A DNA stretch of 64,000 nucleotides from Megalobrama amblycephala (taxonomy: Eukaryota > Chordata > Actinopteri > Cypriniformes > Xenocyprididae). The notes below the pieces were generated by a model that was not told where the DNA came from, did not search any database, and saw nothing but the letters and a program-made list of their open reading frames with translations. The stretch is taken from contig NC_063066.1 in NCBI RefSeq assembly GCF_018812025.1, positions 4,512,382 through 4,576,381 on the forward strand, in the 5' to 3' direction. Shown here piece after piece: positions 37,204 through 48,055 of the stretch. Position 1 is the first letter of the stretch, and every line of letters starts with the position of its first letter. A program made the translations under genes and the position numbers.

Positions 37204-37880
37204 TTTAAGGAAAAGTTCACCCAAAAATGAAAATTCTGTCATTATTTACACACCCTCATGTCAGTCCTGGCCAGTCATAATAATGAAAGAGAATGAGGGC
37301 TGGGACTGTCAAGCTCCAAAATGACAAAAAAAGCACAGTAAAAGTAGTTCATATGAATCATGCACTATATTTCCAGTCTTCTGATGACATTATGAAGAGG
37401 AATATACTGAAACTCCATCCTAGCTCTCTATTCATGAGCATTCATGAGAGAAATAGTGATTTAAGAACTTCTTTTTTTGATTCAAATCTTTTCAAAGAAT
37501 CAGTCCCAGTTCCAACAACCAGTCAGTGAGTTTGAATCAGTCAGAATTGATTTAATTTCATTTAATTTCAAGTCTCAACAGTTAATAGCCCACTGGAAAG
37601 GAAGATTTTTAGTGAATAGTGAAAATATACTTCAATTTCAATTGGTTTGTAACACAAAGCTGACTTCGGCAGTGTTTTAATCTAGCACATAAGTCATATC
37701 AACTGCTTTTATGGTACTTTTATGCCATTTCGCTGACTTTTTATGATTTAAAAGCTTCAGTCTCATTCTTTATAAAGTGCAACCAGCGTGTTCTACTAAA
37801 ATTCTCCTTTTGTGATGCACAAAAGAAAGAAAATCATAGAGGTTTAGAATGATGTTCCAAGAGTCAACCAATCACTTAAC
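37204..37880. repeat. TTAA / AAGTTCACCCAAAAATG element, truncated
   Basis: TTAAGG then AAAAGTTCACCCAAAAATG and CACCCTCATGTCAGTCC mark the left end of a common cyprinid family. The interior continues to about 37.9 kb; the right terminal repeat is missing. Confidence 0.65.
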
Positions 37881-39591
37881 TGTGCCGTAAGATGTCATTA
37901 CAAGACTTTAACAGCACTGTACACAGTAATTGTGTATGGAGAGCTCATTAAGGGAACCAATGAGCTAAATGGTTTCAGAGAGGTTGCAGACCTCTGGAGT
38001 CATGTTTGAGATTCAGTCTGGAGATGGTTTGTGTTTGCAAGGCTGAGAAGGCCAGAAAATTTGATGTGTGGGAGAGCGATTTGTTTCTGATAAATAAAAG
38101 AAAACAAACGCTCAAAAGGAACATAAACTTGTCAGGGAAAGGAGAAAAACAAAAGACGTACTTCATGACGCAAAAACTATGGAGGGTACAATCCTCAACT
38201 CTCCAAACTCAAACTCAATCAATCTACGCAGTTATGAAAGGCTATCGCCGCTGTTCCGTGGTCATTTCATGCTGGCTAACTGCTCGCCTCTGCCGGGATA
38301 ATTGCACCCGGAAGATTAAAGAGGGAAAGTTTAAAATTGGCTGAGGGGAAGGGGACATAAGACAAGATGATGCATTCTGCTTTCCTATTCCTCTTAATGC
38401 ACCAATCACATGCAACCTGAGCTTGGGGTAATGGCAGGGAGTGACTGGGTCTCATGGGTATCACTGACCGAAATATCCTACATTACCAGCGCAGAGGCCT
38501 GTCTCCGAACAGGAACTGAAGTTAATATAGGGGCCCATTTAGCTACACACTATTAATAAATAGGAGCAGGCATGTTCAGGACTGCCTTCTAATTCATCAT
38601 TCGCTTTTCATTATTCGGTTTCAACGACTAGACAGACGGATCTAGCCTTCTAGGAACAGGGCAAGGGTGGGGGAACATCTAGAAACCTGACCAAACCCCT
38701 GGATAAAGACTGTATAAGTACGCTTGCATTGAGTATGAGGTGCATTTCTGAGCCCACACAGTGAAATCTGTAACTGTAACCGCAGTCTTTCCAGGCTGCA
38801 AAGAGTGCTGACCACAAATGGCCTCCGGCAGTCGTTAACGCACACGTCTCTGCAGGGCTTCTCCCCCACGACCCACAGACCTGTCTTTCTTGGTCTCCGT
38901 TGGCCAACGGCTACCATCCTCTCCCTTTCCTTCATTATTCATCCACAACGCCCTCTGCTCCCATTTCATTCCTCTCCGTCCTCAGTCTTACTCAGCGTTA
39001 AAGCGTGCTCCTTACCTTTCCCTGACCCCTGTCAGTGTTTCCAATCCTGCCGGCCACGGTCAATCCGCCTAACCCTTCCTGCGTGCGACACGGTCGGATT
39101 GCTTTCCCCAGCTGGCCGGGCTTGAGGTTTTTAATGGGAAGGTTACGGGTGAGGCCGTTCATATTGCACTAACGTCAACCAGCGTAACGAACCCTGACAA
39201 GGCAAGGTTACAAGTCCTGCCATAAACCTCTCCCGCCCTGGACAACCTTCATGAGGCGTACTCCAGTTTACATTTAGCAAATGTTAAAATGAGAGGGAAC
39301 AAACATGCAGTAATTTGCTGTTGGAAAGGAAATCAATATGTCCTCAGTATCAAATTAATATTTGTAATATGTTAATGCAGTAATGAAAGTAAGGAGGTGG
39401 GTTTAACAGTAGGATAGTATTCAGGTAAGAAACACTACAGAAATTAAATAAAGATTAATGCTTACAATTAAAGTTTATTAGGCTGCTGTCACTTTAAGAG
39501 TTTATGCACAGATCCATACATACGGTTACTACTATTTACGTTCCCAAACTGACTGTGACATTTCGACATAATGCTGTGTATATTTGACCAT
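37881..39591. other. Unique intronic DNA
   Basis: Contains a relatively GC-rich block (38640-39240) with overlapping ORFs on both strands (38642-38935 and 38650-38907 minus; 38805-39125 and 38890-39072 plus). Open frames on both strands reflect base composition, and no domain is seen. Confidence 0.45.
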
Positions 39592-39595
39592 TTAA

Positions 39596-40118
39596 AGGTG
39601 CAAAGTGTAAAATTTGTGATGATCTATTGACAGAAATGCAATATAATATACATAAACTATGTTTTCAGTTATGTTTTTATTACCTTAGAATGAGCCATTT
39701 CGATGTACATACACCACGGGTCCCCTTACATATTAAGTTGCCATTATGCGCTGGCATGTTTCTACAGTAGCCCTAAATGGACAAACTGCTCTACAGAGCT
39801 TGTTTAGTCACTATGTTGTTCTTCTAAATTGTTTGTGTTTTTAGAGGCAGCTTGAATCGCCACTACGTTGAATACGCACAAAGATGAAGAAGTAGTAGTA
39901 GTCGTCTGGTTTATTAGAAGCAGAGACCGTACTTTGTTAGAAGAAGAAACCTCATTTCTTTACTGGCTAACGTACTCTCTGCTGTCTCAGACGATGACAT
40001 CTTTGTCTTGTATCGGCCAGGCGACCACCATAGCTTCTCTATTTTGCTTCAAAAGGGAGGGGTGAGCACTGTTGGTTGCAGTTCGCAACCTCACCGCTAA
40101 TATTGACACACTGCACCT
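39596..40118. mobile_element. TTAA-flanked MITE, AGGTGCA ends
   Basis: Starts AGGTGCAAAGTGT and ends CACACTGCACCT, with TTAA on both sides (39592-39595, 40119-40122). At 523 bp it has no transposase; a 65-codon ORF (39868-40065) is inside it. Confidence 0.82.
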
Positions 40119-40122
40119 TTAA

Positions 40123-41195
40123 GCACAATACACCACAAAAAAAAAAAAAACCGACTCAATTTGGATTTACAAGCTGTTTGAGATGCGGCTTTATGTGTGC
40201 TCGGCACTTATATAGATCAGTGTTGCGCATGCTTTTGGTATGAGTGCGAAACCTGTGGGAATGAGTAAAATTATGCACAATTTAAGCACTATGCAACCAG
40301 AGTAAATGAGATAAGTGAGTGACAGGATGCGGGTATGTGCCAAACTGTACATTCGCCATCAGAGAATGCTGGTATCGGTGTATCGATACTACAGAAAAGG
40401 AGTATTGGAACCATTTAGGATATTTCTGTATCAATGCAGCATCCGGCGCATCCATGCATGAAACTACAGGAATTGGTTTGGAAATGAGACTGTCAAAAAG
40501 TCATGACTGCTGTGACCAAACATGTGTCATACAGTATATGAGCAATTGTAGTAGCTTGTGAATGATGAGCAAAGACACTCATGTGTAGTAATATTTTAAA
40601 CTATTACATAAAAAAAGCTTCAAATGCCAGTATCAGGGCCAACCAGTCGCTGCCTCATGGAAACATTTTAAAAACACAAAGCTGCTTGCAGAACTTAATG
40701 GTGCTCTAGAGTGACTACCGTGTCACAATCGGCTTCAAATAAACACTTGTAAAGCTTAACCTTTGCTCTGGCACGGGCCTGACCTGAACACGCTAGTTTC
40801 ATTGACGATTGTAAATTCATAGATGAAGCATTCTCCGACTGGTGAGCCAAAAAATGTCCCTGATTCAAAGCAGAGCAGGAAAATATTCAGAATAAGAATG
40901 TCGTTTATCCAAGAAAAATATTCCCTCCAGCACACCTTCTCCTCCCCATCAAGAGCACAGGGAGAGGTTGTGTCACATTAAGCATGGCTCAGACCCCCGG
41001 TCCATCTAAAAGAATCACATCTGGATGAGCTAAAGGAATAACACAGAATATCCCTGCACTGACAGCGTCCTTTAAACAGTGTTTGGGAAAGTCAAATATT
41101 TAAGCAAGATCCTTTCCAGTACAATGATCAAAATTCAAACAGTGGGAAGTTCGACCGCAAGCTTTTCCAGGCACGGATATCAAAGGAAAGCAATG
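40123..41195. other. Unique intronic DNA beside exon 4
   Basis: Poly-A at 40137-40151. Otherwise no repeat or additional exon recognised; the 80-codon ORF at 40319-40561 has no domain. Confidence 0.45.
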
Positions 41196-41201
41196 ACTTA
41201 C

Positions 41202-41273
41202 AGGCGGCCCAACTTGGGTGTGGATTGGAACAGCAGCTCCGGCAGGACCTGCAGCCGGTTCCGGTTCAGGCGG
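41202..41273 (-). CDS. slit3: slit3 coding exon 4: third leucine-rich repeat
   Basis: A 72-bp phase-2 exon encoding [18 protein letters not shown] then PKLGRL, with the last Leu split (CT|). The acceptor is TTCCTCACAG ending at 41274; the donor GTAAGT is at 41201-41196. [15 protein letters not shown] matches vertebrate Slit3 closely; Slit2 has LQLFPELLFLGTAKL and Slit1 LHMLPELLFQNNQAL, so this exon is the strongest single reason for calling slit3. The next LRR exon (expected DLSENQIQ-like) was searched for by eye on the minus strand down to position 1 and not found, so intron 4 probably exceeds 41 kb. Confidence 0.95.
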
Positions 41274-42033
41274 CTGTGAGGAAGAGAGGACAGGGAAAGG
41301 GCAAGAGTTAGCGTGGTCAAAACTTCAGGAGGGAAGAAATGAAACGTAAGATGTTGTGAGAACGACCTTATGCGGAGCACAGATCAGTGGGTATGTGTTT
41401 GTGTAGTTAGACTATCCAAGGCAGAAAGAGAGAGTGAAAACCAGGGAAACAAAGACGGAAAGGTCGTTTGACTTGCACATCGATATGCGGGCAACTGAAT
41501 AACTAGATGGATGAGACAACAAGGCAAACACAAACGACACACGGACAGACCAATCCATCTTTCTGATTAAAGAAACAAGTCGGGGCAGCATTGCTATCAG
41601 GATCGGCAGCATCACGACAGGCCAATAGCTACATCCTGAGGTCAGGAGTCACATCTGTGCAGGGGCTGATGGGAAATAAATGTACTTCCTCTGAAGATGG
41701 CCTAGGTTATCTCCAGTAGTGCTCTTTAAAGGCTATTATCACTCACATGAGCCTGGCCAGACGGACTGTGGGATTTGGTAGGATGACCCTTATCACGGGA
41801 GTATGGGTTTTGATGATAGGATGCAGGGTCATGGAGCAGACCAAAGGTATGTGGAGGAGGAACATTACTTTTTTGGAGGATCTACAACCTTTTTGGCTCC
41901 TTGCTGCAGCCTTCAAGTAAACTCTTCAAGTAGAAGAGTTGGCTTTCTTATAGTGAGACTTCAACTACAGACATGAGGCTAGACAAATTTACCATGACCA
42001 TCATTTTGTCTGACTTGTATGGAATCTTGCAAT

Positions 42034-42605
42034 CAGTGCTGGGTAGTAACTGATTACATGTAATCTAGATTAAGTTATCAGATTCCAAAAAATGAAGCAC
42101 TTGTAATTATGTTTTAAAAGTAACCTAAAAGTAAATCAAAAAGAAGTCATATTATAGTACATAGTAGGGGTGTGACGAGACGGGTATCTCACAAGACGAG
42201 ACAAGACTCGAGATTGAGTTCACGAGAACGAGACGAGACGAGATTTTTACGCACTATTTTTAAGAAATCCTCAATGGCGAAATACATGACTAGAAAAAAT
42301 ATTCTGCAGGTGTATTTGAAATGTTTTAACTAATCATCTTAGTAATGAATGTCATTTCAGTTCTACTTTCTGAGTATGAATATTCAAAGTGCAAATAAGA
42401 CCAAATTTTTCTTTGATACAGAGCTGAGACATGGTAACAACTACACTGCCCAGCCTAAAATAACTTTCATATTGGAAGATATCTGCATGCATCAGGGAGC
42501 CGCTTTCAAAATGCGGGGTATTGAAATCGCGTTTAATGCAATGTTAATTGAACACGAGATCTCGTCACACCCCTAGTACATAGTAGAAGTAATCATCCAG
42601 CACTG
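42034..42605. mobile_element. hAT-like element, CAGTGCTGGG ends, hosting a second hAT
   Basis: The ends CAGTGCTGGGTAGTAAC and the inverse of its right end (CAGTGCTGGATGATTAC) match closely. The flanking octamers CTTGCAAT (42026-42033) and CTTATAAT (42606-42613) agree at six of eight bases, as expected for an older insertion. A younger hAT occupies 42165-42575. Confidence 0.75.
42165..42575. mobile_element. hAT MITE, TAGGGGTGTGACGAGA ends
   Basis: Perfect inverted ends TAGGGGTGTGACGAGA / TCTCGTCACACCCCTA-type with an exact 8-bp duplication GTACATAG (42157-42164, 42576-42583). GAGACGAGA repeats follow the left end. At 411 bp it has no transposase; the 75-codon ORF at its right end is not a gene. 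Confidence 0.92.
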
Positions 42606-42650
42606 CTTATAATTGTGCTAGACAAATCTGTGGGTTTATTTAGAATTTAA

Positions 42651-42674
42651 ATATATATATATATATATATATAT
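42651..42674. repeat. (TA)n microsatellite
   Basis: Twelve AT units. Confidence 0.95.
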
Positions 42675-42679
42675 TTTGT

Positions 42680-43110
42680 CCGATACCGTTAACCAATAAT
42701 TCTCCATATTTGAAAGCCGATAACCGATATATTGGCCGATAAATCAAAATCAAAATTTTTATATAATTTTTGAGAGCCTGATTACAAAAACAAAAGTCTC
42801 ACCATTAAAATCCATGTCCCAAGCACACAATTATAATGTTCTCATTATAATATTATGTACCCTATATGACAGACTTGTGCTGTACATTGCACTGTATTTT
42901 CCTTTTTGAAGTGATTTCAATCATATTTCAAGCAATTCAAAATCATAATGACAAACAGTGTGCATCTGAAGTGTCTCGGCTGAAGGAAATTATCCATTAT
43001 TTATAGGCTTTAATGTATCGGAGAAATTTTCTTATTGGGCCGATAATGATAACATTTAAAAAATGGCCGATACCAATATGGTGGCCGATATATCGGGCAT
43101 TCCTAATTAT
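42680..43110. mobile_element. Left-truncated element with CCGATATATCGG end
   Basis: Contains GGCCGATACCAATATGG and ends GGCCGATATATCGGGCATTCCTA, whose inverse begins TAGGAATGCCCGATA, a hAT-type terminus recalled from fish genomes. The other end has GATAACCGATATATTGGCC near 42720 but no terminal repeat. Confidence 0.6.
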
Positions 43111-43340
43111 ATGAAGGGAGGATATCGGTTATTTATTAGTACTTATAAAGCACATATTAATGCCTTATTCTGCATGACCGTATTCTATATCCCATAATCC
43201 TACCCAATACCTAAACTTAACAACTACCTTACTAACAATTAATAAGTAGTAATTAGAAGTTTATTGAGGCAAAAGTCATAGTTAATGGTTATTTAATAGT
43301 GAGAAATGGACCCTAATCTGGACCTTAAGTGTGACTAAAA
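43111..43340. repeat. Interspersed repeat, TATTAGTACTTATAAAGCAC type
   Basis: CTTATAAAGCACATATTAATGC, in part, and AATACCTAAACTTAACAAC are features of a common short teleost repeat. Identification is by recalled similarity only. Confidence 0.45.
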
Positions 43341-43650
43341 AAATCTTAATTATGTGAAAAAAAAATTTTTTTAAACCACATAAAAAACAAACATGAAATA
43401 CAAATAGTACATTCATTTTCTTTGCCATGGATACTCTTAATTGTCATTATTGAATTTAGTTCAGATACTTTGATGTGTACCTCAAAACTTGACCCACCAT
43501 GTTTTATAAACTAGGCCATCTATTTTTTAGCACCATGTAAAGTCACAACATGCAGCATGAAAAGCTTTCTGTTCTTTCTGTTTCTGTATCATTAATTCTA
43601 AAGCACTTGCTCTCATAGAGGGGTCAAGATATTTATATGTCTGCTGGGTT

Positions 43651-43671
43651 ACAACAACAACAACAACAACA
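43651..43671. repeat. (CAA)n microsatellite
   Basis: Seven CAA/ACA units. Confidence 0.95.
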
Positions 43672-44404
43672 GAAAGTCACACTCGAGTGTCAGATGGAGG
43701 GAATGCATGTGGACACACTGGCTGTCTCGCGGCCGAGAGTGGGTCATTGAGTTAAATGCTGTGAAATTCCAAATCCGAGTGATACACTGAGGAATGTAGA
43801 TCTTAAGACTCAGATAAACCAGACCCACAAACCCACCACAGAGACAGATTCTTCAGAGGTGGTAAACGGACTGACAATCTTCGGTTCTCTTCGTGATTGC
43901 TGCTGATTTTGATGTACGTTCATCGCTAACACGTGGCGGCAGCTGCCGACAGAACCGTGCAAACATTTATGAGGAATGAAACGCACTGAGACATTAACAC
44001 ATAAACAAACTCAAGGATGCTAGCACAGGCCAACCGCAGTCCAGACATTCTTTGACCTTGTCCAACTGCAGTAATAGCTAGAATGTTTGGTCTGACCCAA
44101 TGGTCAATTTCACTGGGAAGTGTTAAGATTCTCACCAGAAAAGAGCAAATGGCTGCACTCCAGATGTCAGGGGGCAAACAAGCACGTAAACCCACTGGAC
44201 TTAAAAAAGGAAAGTTATGGAGGTCACCTCAAAAATTCCCAAAGTTCCTTTCGCCTTTGTGAAGATGTTTCAGATTAAAGCCGACAAGGTCAATGTGTTG
44301 CTCATAAACAGCTACAAATTCTTGTCCAAAACTCACATGCAGAAACATGTGGAATATGTATCATGACAGCACACTTCAATCATTTCCTCTATTTTTATAC
44401 TTAC

Positions 44405-44476
44405 ATTCTCTCAAGCTGTCTGAGTTCCTGAAACGCTCCTCTTTCGATCACACTTATTTGATTGTTCTCCAGATGT
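44405..44476 (-). CDS. slit3: slit3 coding exon 3: second leucine-rich repeat
   Basis: A 72-bp phase-2 exon encoding the next LRR: HLENNQISVIERGAFQEL then RQLER plus a split codon. The acceptor is a pyrimidine-rich tract ending CCCCACAG at 44477; the donor GTAAGT is at 44404-44399. Joining to exon 2 gives CT|A (Leu) then CAT CTG (His-Leu). The last codon is AT| with C from exon 4, giving Ile where mammalian Slits, as I recall them, have Leu (ERL to ERI), a conservative change at an LRR core position. HLEnNQ is Slit3-like; Slit1 and Slit2 have QLMEN here. Confidence 0.94.
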
Positions 44477-44499
44477 CTGTGGGGGGAAAAAAAGAACTT

Positions 44500-46260
44500 C
44501 ATTATCCAATCAACTCCAGCGATTCAGCTTCATCTGACATTGATCAGCCTCTCCGAGTGATTGAAATGACAGTTGAAAGAGGACTAGAGGACCTCATGAC
44601 TTCGCTTTGTCACAATAGTGACTGATAAGCAAACAGCCTTTTTCTCATGAAAACCAGAACAGATTTCTCTCTGATTTTATGAAGTGTGCGGTTGCCTCAG
44701 CAGACCCTCATTCGTGTCCAGCATGCCTGTGACGGCGTTCCGGAGGGTATTTTCAGAGCTCTCCTCTACTCTGAAGACTTTGTCATATTTCAGGGCCCTT
44801 AAAATTTTCCAGATGCTTTACAAAGACAGCACATCTCCATGGCTATTTCTTGTTTATATTCGAGTCTCTTTGAATTAGAGCAACGCGCAGACACACGCAT
44901 ACAACGCACACGGCTGCTAAATTATATTCGGCACCGGATAATACAAGCAATCCTCCAAAAAGAGAGACAATCAAGAAGCGAAAGACATCCTAAAGTGCCT
45001 CTAAAGTGGACTTCCGCTTTCTGGGGTTATAAATGATGTTTTTAAAGCAAATGTTTAGACACGCAGTTGTTTTTACAGCTATAATCCATGTTTTGTCATA
45101 TCATTCTGTCAGGAAGAGATGAGACACTTGGCTACGCTTACGAATACGATCCAGCATGGTGAGGCCAAAACACAAGCGATCAGGAGGAGGCTGAATTGAT
45201 TTCTTTGAAATAATGGCATTCTTTGCTGGTACCAAACATATCATATAGTCTGCATCTAACATAAATTTAAGTCTGAGTAACTATCTGGCTCATTCTTACA
45301 AATGGGGGATCAACCCCACCGTGGTTTATGTATTTGCATTAAACGTAATCCCTTTCGATCCTGAACAGATGGGTTTTGGTGTGTGCTGAAGAATAATAAC
45401 AGATCTTTTTCTTCATTTTTCAGCATCTCTCCTTCTTTCTGTTCTTTGTCTTTCTCATCATTACTGAAATGTTTTGAAGTTTTGCATAGAAACACATGGG
45501 ACGCAGGCAAACACCTATGCTTTCACAGGGCCTGACAAGAGAGGAGAAGACCTCTCAATTGAAAGGGTGAAGCAAGACACATGGTACTGCTGGAATAGTC
45601 TTTGTTATTCTTGCCTTAAGCGTTAACCAAGTGCTGGTTTATAGGCAGGACTCAGGTCAGTGCAGATGGCGCTTCCCTGAGGACTTTAGAATGGGAAAAA
45701 TCTATGACCCAAGGTAAGGTCATTCTTTAATTTCAATACGAAATTATTGTTCAATTATTAAGAAAAAAAATAAGAATGTAATATTAATGTAAAATAATAT
45801 AATATTTTTAAACAAAACTACTCAGTGCTTATGAATGTTGAAAAACATTTGTCCCCCAAATAAAGTCACATGGTGCAACCAACATGTATAAATAATTTAT
45901 CCGTCCACATATTTTTTAAAAAATCGTAATCTTTAAATCAAAATAACTTCCCCTCCCTCTTGCAGTGACATCTCATCTGTTCTCTGATGACGCGTTTACT
46001 GGCGTGAGGGCAGGGCAGCCTGTCGCAGCAATAGCAAACCACAACAATCAAATCAATTCCCAATGAACAAAGTCAAGTCCCACCCTACATTTTTCTTGTT
46101 TGAGAAGCTGTTTATTACAAACACTACTTCTGAAACTCCTCTCGATCACCATCCTCACCTGAATATAAGTTTCTCCTGTTCTCAACTACATTTCCCATGA
46201 CCCCGTGCCTGGACTGATTCCTGCACACTTGTTTTTCCCATTACTGTGATTATTTAAGCT
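44500..46260. other. slit3: Unique intronic DNA of slit3 intron 2
   Basis: No repeat family or extra exon recognised. Short ORFs here are unsupported. Confidence 0.45.
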
Positions 46261-46466
46261 CTAAGGCCCTGTTTACACCTGTATTTAACGTCGTCCACTT
46301 GTGATCCGATCGACTGTCACTTTAAGGCCAAATACACGGATCCAATACACTCATACACCTCCGGTAGTCTCCCAACTGTTTACATTCACTTAAGACATAA
46401 CTGACTGTGTTTACATGAGTACTCGCCAAAACTGATATTTTGACATAATTTTGTGTGTATTTGTAT

Positions 46467-47649
46467 GGAGCCCTGCACATGACATGCAAGAAAAAAATTT
46501 AATCATACGCACAATTTACTATTTCATTCCCTCAATTTGCTAAATCGCGTGCACGATTTATTATTTTGTTCCCTCGATTTGCTAAATCATGTGTGCAATT
46601 TACTATTTCTTTCCCTCGATTTGCTAAATCGTGTGCACGATTTACTATTTCGTTCCCTCTGTTTGCTAAAGCATGCTCACGATTTACTGTTTCGTTCCCT
46701 CATTTTGCTAAATCGCGAGCACAATTTACTAATTCGATCCCCGAATTTGCTAAATCGTGTGCACTATTTACTATTTCGTTCCCTCGTTTTGCTAAATTGC
46801 GTGCACAATTTACTATTTTGTTCCCTGGATTTGCTAAATCGTGCACACGATTTACTATTTCGTTCCCTGGATTTGCTAAATCATGTGCATTATTTACTAT
46901 TTCGTTCCCTCATTTTGTTAAATCGCGTGCACAATTTACTATTTCGTTCCCTGGATTTGCTAAATCGTGCACACGATTTACTATTTCGTTCCCTGGATTT
47001 GCTAAATCATGTGCATTATTTACTATTTCGTTCCCTCTGTTTGCTAAAGCATGCGCACAATTTACTATTTCATTCCCTCGGCTTGCTAAAGAACGCGCAC
47101 GATTTACTATTTCGTTCCCTTGATTTGCTAAGTTGTGCACTCTATTTACTATTTCGTTTCCTGGATTTGCTAAATCGTGCACACGATTTACTATTTCGTT
47201 CCCTGGATTTGCTAAATCGTGCACACGATTTACTATTTCGTTCCCCGGATTTGCTAAATCATGTGCATTATTTACTATTTTGTTCCCCCTGTTTGCTAAA
47301 GCATGTGCACAATTTACTATTTCATTCCCTCAGTTTGCTAAATCGTGTGCACTATTTACTATTTCGTTCCCTCATTTTGCTAAAACGTGTGCACAATTTA
47401 CTATTTCGTTCCCTGGATTTGCTAAATTGTGTGCACTGTTTACTATTTCGTTCCCTCTGTTTGCTAAAGCATGCGCACAATTTAATATTTTGTTCCCGCG
47501 TTTTGCTAAATCGCGTGCACAATTTAATATTCTGTTCCTTGGATTTGCTAAATCGTGTGCATGATTTACTATTTTGTTCCCTCATTTTGCTAAATCTTGC
47601 GCATGATTTAGCCTACTATTTTTTTCCTGCATGTCACGTGCAGGGCTCC
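46467..47649. mobile_element. TIR element filled by a 42-bp minisatellite
   Basis: The left end GGAGCCCTGCACATGACATG (46467-46486) and the right end, read inverted from 47649 (GGAGCCCTGCACGTGACATG), match at 19 of 20 bases, followed on both sides by CARG and an A-rich run. A candidate duplication is (G/T)TATTTGT (46457-46464, 47652-47659; 7 of 8). The body is almost wholly the tandem array. It interrupts a repeat that continues on both flanks. Confidence 0.8.
46509..47612 (+). repeat. 42-bp minisatellite, about 26 units
   Basis: Unit pattern: TTTACTATTTCGTTCCCT, then a variable two to three bases, then TTTGCTAAATCGTGTGCACGA. Each unit carries a near-palindrome AAATCGTGTGCACGATTT. Sub-types differ in the middle (CCTGGATTT, CCTCTGTTT) and in TAAATC against TAAAGC. 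A three-unit block recurs at exactly 126 bp (GTGCACAATTTACTATTT at 46801 and 46927), suggesting higher-order duplication. Since 42 is divisible by three, open frames run through it on both strands. Confidence 0.93.
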
Positions 47650-47904
47650 GTTTATTTGTCCATTCATGCGGCAGCTTTCTGTGTGCGCACCGGACTGAAT
47701 TGAGCCCTCCTTCATGTCGTCATGCTTTTTCCACATTTATCCATATGTCTGCTCATCTCTTTCTCCCAGATGTTAACATTTTTTAATGTTTTATGAGACA
47801 TGCAGAAAGCGTATGCCAACTTATGTCCCGCTGGGTAGATCAGCACGTTACAATTCATTCAAATGTGCGCATCTACCACGACTGGATCTCTTCCCAAATC
47901 GTCC

Positions 47905-48055
47905 CTCGCTAACATTTTCGTCTCGTTTTTATTTGTTGATGAAAATGTCAATAGATTATTTTCATCATAGTTTTTGTCATTCAAAATTGGTTTTTATTTA
48001 GTTAATGTCTCATTTTTGTCAGTGGAAAAAAGTCGAAAATTATTCATCAACAAAA
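47905..48055. repeat. Old TTTTCGTT / TAGTTGATGAAAA-type repeat
   Basis: Contains ATTTTCGTCTCGTTTTTATT, GTTGATGAAAATGTC and TTTATTTAGTTAATGTC, matching in kind the blocks at 170-360 and 9120-9260. Confidence 0.5.

Larger units (their letters stand above)
1..41201 (-). other. slit3: slit3 intron 4, 5' 41.2 kb (continues beyond window)
   Basis: Begins with a GTAAGT donor at 41201-41196 and runs off the left edge. It is a mosaic of unique AT-rich DNA and non-autonomous transposable elements, listed separately. The next Slit3 LRR exon was not found on the minus strand. No other gene is recognisable on either strand. An alternative reading, that the slit3 transcript ends here, is unlikely because only three of the roughly two dozen LRRs have been encoded. 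Confidence 0.75.
41274..44404 (-). other. slit3: slit3 intron 3 (3.13 kb)
   Basis: GTAAGT donor at 44404-44399 and TCACAG acceptor ending at 41274. About a third is repeat: a nested pair of hAT-like elements at 42034-42605, a TA microsatellite at 42651-42674, a truncated 'CCGATATATCGG' element to about 43110, and a TTAGTA-type repeat to about 43330. The parts nearest exons 3 and 4 look unique. Confidence 0.9.

Noticed and set aside
38642..39125. Gene in the GC-richer block with ORFs on both strands
   Set aside because: Overlapping open frames on both strands reflect base composition; no domain or splice structure.
1..41201. mir-218 hairpin hosted by slit3
   Set aside because: Known to lie in a later Slit2/Slit3 intron; the mature sequence was not seen here.
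1..41201. slit3 exon 5 (DLSENQIQ-type LRR)
   Set aside because: Searched by eye for the reverse-strand codons with AG/GT boundaries; no match found. A profile search would be needed to be certain.
46537..47703. 388-aa ORF as a real gene
   Set aside because: It is the frame-preserving translation of a 42-bp tandem repeat; open frames also exist on the opposite strand, and no start context, domain or splice signal supports it.
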